Shown here in pieces: positions 58,469-64,000 of a DNA stretch of 64,000 bases; within the stretch, counting starts at the first letter, position 1; every line of letters starts with the position of its first letter. Below the pieces are notes generated by a model. That model was not told the DNA's origin, ran no database searches, and worked only from the letters and a program-made list of their open reading frames with translations. This DNA comes from Perognathus longimembris pacificus (Eukaryota > Chordata > Mammalia > Rodentia > Heteromyidae): NCBI RefSeq assembly GCF_023159225.1, contig NC_063174.1, forward strand, positions 42,896,191 to 42,960,190, written 5' to 3'. The translations under genes and the position numbers were made by a program.

Positions 58469-59806
58469 CACCCCACAAAGAAAAATGAACAAAGTTGTCT
58501 GTCTCAAACACAGATTAGCCTATTTTGCATAAATCTGCATACAGAATTATTTGGGCTTGACCTTCCAGTGTTTAAGGTAAAATTAATGAGTGGAGTCTCT
58601 TGCCACTGCATGTAAACCTCCTATGACAGGAAATGACACAGTATGCACCCAGTAGTTTTAAACTAATTGACTTAATCCCAGCTCCAATTAAATGGAAAAC
58701 TCATCAGAAGACAGGTGACAGAGAGAGAGGTAGACTGAGAGAGAAAGACACGCGAATGCAGCTTAAGTAGGGGGAATGGAAGCTGGAGCCCACGCTGAAC
58801 ACCCTAAGTCTAGGGTGACTCCTATCCACTCCAGGCTGGGATGGACGGGGGAGAACTGATCACTCGGAGTGCTGGGAACTGGAGCTCTGGGGAGTTCTCT
58901 GTCCTCACACACAGAACCACAGCTCATGCTTCTGTGTCTTCTTCCTCTTCAGGTGCAGAGCCTGGCACACAGAAGCCAGGCTGTGCTGAGACTGAGCACT
59001 CACTCTACGCAGGGTCTCTTAGAAGTTCTGGTTGAGACAGAAGAACACTCCTCTTTTATGGGGGCTATGTTTCCAGACCCCCAGTAGATGCCTGAACCCT
59101 ACATATACTATTCTTTCCTGCATTGTCACATAGTACCAGAGTTACTCCCCTGCCCTCTGTCCCTCCTTTCCTTCTTTCCTTCTTTCCTTCTTTCCTTCCT
59201 TCCTCCCCTCCCTTCCTCCCTCCATCCCTCCCTTCTTCCTTCCTTCCTCCCTTGTTCCAAGCCCAGGACTCAAACTTGGTACATGACTCTTTCACTCATT
59301 GGCTAGTGCTCTACCAATTGAGCCATGCCTCCAACCTCCCATCACCACTCTTGTCCTTTGAGGCCATCTTAAGTAAAGTAAAGACTCCTTGAGTAACCAC
59401 AGTGCACTACCCTGGCAGTTGATCTGGGGATGGTGGGTAGCTAGCATATACAGTATAGATACACTGGGCAATGGAGTGATTTGTGTCCTGGGCAGAACAG
59501 ATCAGGATGGCATGAGATTCCACCACACTACTCAGAATGCTCCACAATTGAAAACCTGTGCTACTTATATCTGGAATAGTTCACATAATGTTTTCGATTT
59601 TTGGACTGTGGTTGGGCTTGGGTAATTACAACTTCAGAGAGCAAGTTCTCAAACAATGGGAGAGAGGGGTACTGTAGATTTATTTCTGGCTCTAGGATCT
59701 CATGGGAACATGAATAAATTCCCTGGGAGAATTTGGGTCTGATAGTGATTTGCTCAGAAGAGCAGCTATTATTTCAGTCAGTCCCAAGCAATTCTATTCC
59801 CCAATG
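58467..59806. other. Unique intron with CCTT-rich tract
   Basis: A pyrimidine-rich (CTTC)n/(CCTT)n tract lies at about 59160-59252. An A/T-rich stretch at 58500-58700 carries an AAGGTCA half-site (58558-58564, minus strand). No exon is supported. Confidence 0.55.
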
Positions 59807-60249
59807 CAGATTTTTTTTTTTTTTTTTTTTTTTTGGCCAGTCCTGGGTCTTGGACTCAGGGCCTGAGCACTGTCCCTGGCTTCTTTTTGCTCAAGGCTAG
59901 CACTCTGCCACTTGAGCAACAGCGCCACTTCTGGCCGTTTTCTGTATATGTGGTGCTGGAGAATTGAACCCAGGGCCTCATATATATGAGGCAAAAACTC
60001 TTGCCACTAGGCCATATCCCCAGCCCCCCAATGCAGATTTTTGTTTGTTTGTTTGTTTTCCAGTCCTAGGGCCTAAACTCAGGCCCTGGGCACTGTCCCC
60101 GAGCCTCTTTGTGCTCAAAACTAATACTCTACTACTTGAGCCACAGCACCACTTCCAGCCTTTTCTGTTTATGTAGTTCTGAGGAATAGAACCCAGGGCT
60201 TTGTGTATACTCAGCAAGCGCTCTACCACCAAGCCACATTCCCAGCCCC
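59807..60249 (-). mobile_element. Two tandem antisense IDL-Geo SINEs
   Basis: The first (59807-60027) is flanked by ccccaatgcagattttt on both sides. The second (60040-60249) has a (TTTG)n tail at 60042-60058, immediately after the right-hand duplication. Confidence 0.85.
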
Positions 60250-61120
60250 TCAATTCAGGTTGGTTTTTTTTGTTTGTTTTTAGTTTGAATTGAATTTTCT
60301 AAGCATTTAGGTAATTGGAGGACAAGTCCAAATCTTCAGTGTGTGATTGTCGTAGTCATCATCACCATCTGCTTTTTTGGTGCTGGTACTGGGGCTTGAA
60401 CTGTGATGGATCCTTAGATCTCAGCCTCCTGAGTAGCTGGGATTTACAGGTGTGAGCCCCCAGCCCCCAGCTAAAACCCGAGTCTTTAGAGTACCCACCT
60501 CTCATTTCTGTGGACAAGCAATTAGAACCCACTGTCCTTCTTTAGGCCATCTGAGTTGCCCTGTCCAGGAGAGCCTTCGAGGGAGTCTTCCACCACCTTG
60601 CCAGCCCCGGCTGCCTTATGCATGAAGGGTCCCTGGGCAGCCTGCTCCCAGGTAGCCACCGTCTGGCTGGATGAAAGATGAGCTGCCGAGTGACAGCAGC
60701 TGTGTCTGAAGTGGCCCCAGATCCTATAATTACATCTCCCTTTATTACCTCTCTAATGGCCCTCCAGGTCGGTAGAGACGACCATAAATTAACAGATTAT
60801 GAACTCTACTTGCCACAAATTATGTGCCTTTTTTTTTTTTTTAATTCTAGAGCCCTTGGTGCCAAATCACAGGGGGAGGGATGAGGGTTTGGGCAGGGCC
60901 TGAATGTTCGGAGATCTGTGGGAACAGATAAAACGGTTTTCCTGAGACAGCAAAGCTCAAGGTGGGAGACCTGGCAGCCAGGGCCTCTGAGGGAGGTCAG
61001 CCCAAAGGCCCCAGACACACACAGCATCTGCCAGCTCTCCTGCTCTGGGGTGGAGATGCCCAGGCAGAGAAAGGGAGCGATGGAAACTTCTTTGAAGTGA
61101 GGAAGGTGCTTCGATTGTGT
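60250..61120. other. Mostly unique intron with possible conserved element
   Basis: A 7SL remnant lies at about 60378-60475. Positions 60670-60830 look like a conserved non-coding element (see findings). Confidence 0.5.
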
Positions 61121-62345
61121 GTATGTGTATGTGTGTATGCATGCAGGTACTGGGGCTTGAACTCACAGTCCTGGTGCTATTCCTTTTCCCCTCAAGGTTC
61201 TTTGTTGCTCAACCACTGGAGCCACATCTCTACTTGCAGCTATTTCCTCCCCACCCCCAAATAGTGATTCATTGGAGATGAGAATCTCAGGGAATTTTCT
61301 GCCTGGGCTGGTTTCAAATGGCCATCCTTGGGCTCTCAGCCTTCTGAGTAGCTAGGATTACAGGCACGAGCCACCAGTGCCGGCTTCTTTCCAGTTTTAA
61401 GTGGAGAGTGTGGGCTTTTAATGAGGATGTCAGAGGTGAACATCTGAGCATCCTGGAAATTCCATGTGTGCACAACTACCATGTATGGTACAACTGTGTA
61501 GAGTGCCCCACACCTAACCCATGGAACTACTTTGCACACCGTGTGCTACATGTGAGCACATGAAGTCCAAATACCTGTTCAGGAACATGCTATGATGAGG
61601 AAATGCATGCTTGGCAAGGTAGACTAGTCTGTAGCCACTTCCGGTCAGCAGAACAGAAATTCATCCTGGCCCTGTCTGGGGTCATCTGCCTACTCCTTCT
61701 TTGAGCTTCTGGTCATGGATGTGTCACATACAGAGACACGCCACAGACACCTCTTCTAGTGGCTTCTAACGTGCCATTCGTTTAACTAAAAGTGGCATCT
61801 ATATCGCAAGCACGGCCATCGCAGCACATCTGGGTTGTTTTCTGCTTTGTCATTTCAACCCCTTTTTATATATTCATCCTTAGATATTTGTGTATTCATC
61901 TCTCTGCGGGAAGGCATTCTTAAAAGTGGAATTGCTAAATAGAAAGGAGCAAGCATTTATTTTAATTTTGATTGAATTGTATTTATGCTTCGATGTTTTT
62001 CTTTAGCATTTTAAACACTGGCAAGATTTATATCAAAAGTTGGCCAAAAAATGTGCATAGTTATCTGCTCTTCTCCCTGTAACATTTGCTTTTCTCTTTT
62101 TTTTCTCCTGTTTTTTCTTTTGTGCTAGTCCTGGGGCTTGAACTCAGGGCCTGAGCACAACCTCTGAGCTTTTTTGTTCAAGATTAGTGCTTTACCACTT
62201 GAGCTACAGCTCCACTTTCTAGCTTTGGGTGGTTAACTGGAGATAATAGTCTCATGGGCTTTTTTGCCCAGACTGGCCTTGAATCTCTATCCTCAGATCT
62301 CAGCCTCCTAAGACAGGATTATAGGTGTGAGCCACTAATGTTTGG
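61121..62345. other. 7SL-Geo SINEs and old L1-like DNA
   Basis: Antisense 7SL-Geo at about 61147-61385, preceded by an interrupted GT run, and another at about 62115-62346. Positions 61840-62080 resemble a degraded L1 (aagtggaattgctaaatag). Confidence 0.55.
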
Positions 62346-63060
62346 CTTTTTTTCCTTTTAGTGTTTTTTTCCCACCAGATATATGGAATATTTCAAATAT
62401 TAGAAGATAGCATGCATTCTTACCCTGTCCCTTCTGTCCTGTATGTACTTACAGCACTTTGAGGTATCTGTTTGGGTTTGCTAAGTCTTTCCATTTCCCC
62501 CCTTGTTTCGAGACAGGTTTTCTCTATGTAACCCAGGTTGTCCTCAATCCTTCTGCCTCAGCCTCCTGAGTTCTGGGATTACAGGTATGTGCTGCCATGC
62601 TTTCCAAGACCTTTGTAAATGCTCAAGGAGCAAAAGCAAGAGCTGGTGGTTGTTTCCCATGTCGCCTGCACTCTACCAAAAGGCATAAAAAACAAACAAC
62701 AGGACTAGGATGTAGCTCAGTGGCAAAGCACTTGCCTGGCAAGTCCAATATCATAAATAAACACATGAATATCCCCCCTTTCACTCCCCCTCACAAAAAC
62801 CAAGCAGGGTGCTGGTGGCTCACACCTGCAATCCTAGCTACTCAGGAGGCTGAGATCTGAGGATCACGGTTCAAAGCCAGCCCAAGCAAAAAGTCTGAGA
62901 TTCTTATCTCCAATAAAATATTTGGAAAAGGCCAGAAGTAGCACTGTGGCTCAAGTGATAAGAGTATTAGCCTTGAGCAAAAGAATCCCAGGGTCAGTGC
63001 CCAGGCCCTGGGTTCAAGCCCCAAGACTGGCAAAAAAAAACCAAATGAAACAATTAACAC
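62346..63060. mobile_element. B1, ID and 7SL-Geo SINEs
   Basis: Antisense B1 at about 62505-62608 (gagacaggttttctctatg to gggattacaggtatgtg); plus-strand ID-like monomer at about 62700-62775 (gatgtagctcagtggcaaag); plus-strand 7SL-Geo at about 62803-63058. Confidence 0.75.
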
Positions 63061-63458
63061 TGCCCCCCCCCAAAAAAAACAACAACAATCAAAAACATTT
63101 GTATTGGTTGAGGATGCATCATGACAAGTCCTTCACTGTGAGTTCTTGAAACCAGGTTTCAGTCTTTGTTGAAGCATGTTACCTGACATGGGCCTGCATT
63201 TAATAGGTGCTTAGTAAATGATTCGCAGAGTGACCAAAGGTAGAAGCAGCTTGCTGGGATGATTCTTGTGAGGACAGTACCTATGTGATGAGCCTCACAA
63301 ATCTTTTCTCTAGAAGGTTGCTTCTTGCTCTACCTTTCCTCAGGGCCACCTCTCTCAGTGTAGTTGTCTACTCATTTCTCCCCTGCCCACCTCCTCCACC
63401 TTCCCTCCCAGTCTGTCTGCTCTGAGACCCCCTCTCAGTGCAGCCTACCACTTCATTC

Positions 63459-63497
<39 letters not shown>

Positions 63498-64000
63498 CTC
63501 CCGTGCTGGCTGATTGGTATCTGTTAATTAATGTCGCCCAAGGCCTCTCTTCTACTCAGGGACCTGATAAGGGAAATTGGATGTCCATTTCTATCTTTTA
63601 TTACCTCCCAGCTCCCTGGGCCCCCATGGGCGGCCACACACCCGTCTCTTGTGCTAGGAATCTGGATAGCACCGCGCGCACACACACACATCTGACCCCT
63701 CTGTCCTAGCCTCTCCCCTGAGAAGGCACATCCATCAGAGTTTGCCCCTGTTGCCCTGATCTCTGGTCCTGCAGTCAGGTGGTGATCCAAGGCCCAGGTT
63801 GTACAGATGGGACTACTGGATGTGGCAAGCAGAGGGCCAAAGTAGCCTGTGCCCTTGGTATGCCCTTGAGGGTGAAGGGGCAGGAAATGGAGAGAGACTG
63901 CCGAAGCCTCAGGACGGGGGGCCCTGAAGGCTGGACCAAGGCAAGTCCAGAAGAGAAAGGTGCGAAGCCACAGTGGCTAACATCCGTGGCTGTCTCTGCA
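63061..64000. other. Unique intron at the window end
   Basis: (CA)n at 63461-63495; a short alternating CG/CA run at about 63672-63689. Positions 63505-63620 look like a conserved non-coding element. No further ESRRB exon was found before 64000. Confidence 0.6.

Overview
This is 64 kb of mammalian intron-rich genomic DNA. The only protein-coding gene I can support is the first half of ESRRB (oestrogen-related receptor beta, NR3B2), on the plus strand. Four coding exons are visible: 18932-19341, 35001-35117, 53895-54005 and 54477-54638. Together they encode residues 1 to about 263, which is the N-terminal domain, both zinc fingers, the C-terminal DNA-binding extension, the hinge and the start of the ligand-binding domain. 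The rest of the ligand-binding domain must lie beyond position 64000. DNA before 18932 is upstream intron, because the first coding exon begins at a splice acceptor and its frame stays open upstream of the ATG.

The organism is probably a geomyoid rodent (pocket mouse, kangaroo rat or pocket gopher). The dominant SINE is a dimer: a left half like the rodent ID element (tRNA-Ala derived) joined to a right half that is also tRNA-like in layout. From memory this matches the IDL-Geo SINE reported as restricted to Geomyoidea. A second, equally common SINE joins a 7SL/B1-like left half to the same right half. The species is not determined.

Layout. 1-18931: upstream intron with SINE clusters, an antisense solo LTR (6298-6613), a 5'-truncated antisense L1 (about 8910-10895) and non-repeat islands. 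18932-19341: first coding exon. 19342-35000: a 15.7 kb intron with a second copy of the LTR family (about 26819-27102), a 31-bp minisatellite and many GT microsatellites. 35001-35117: second zinc-finger exon. 35118-53894: an 18.8 kb intron with G-rich tracts, a three-layer transposon nest near 40.7-41.5 kb, old L1 pieces (44.4-46.6 kb) and a long repeat-poor stretch (48.7-52.6 kb). 53895-54638: two exons separated by only 471 bp. 54639-64000: the start of the next intron.

I see no second gene, no true tRNA or rRNA gene, no CRISPR array and no previously undescribed system. The most rewarding observations are the predicted N-terminal extension of ESRRB, the datable nested insertions with target-site duplications, microsatellites that start at SINE 3' tails, and non-repeat islands and ERR-type motifs that could be tested as regulatory elements.
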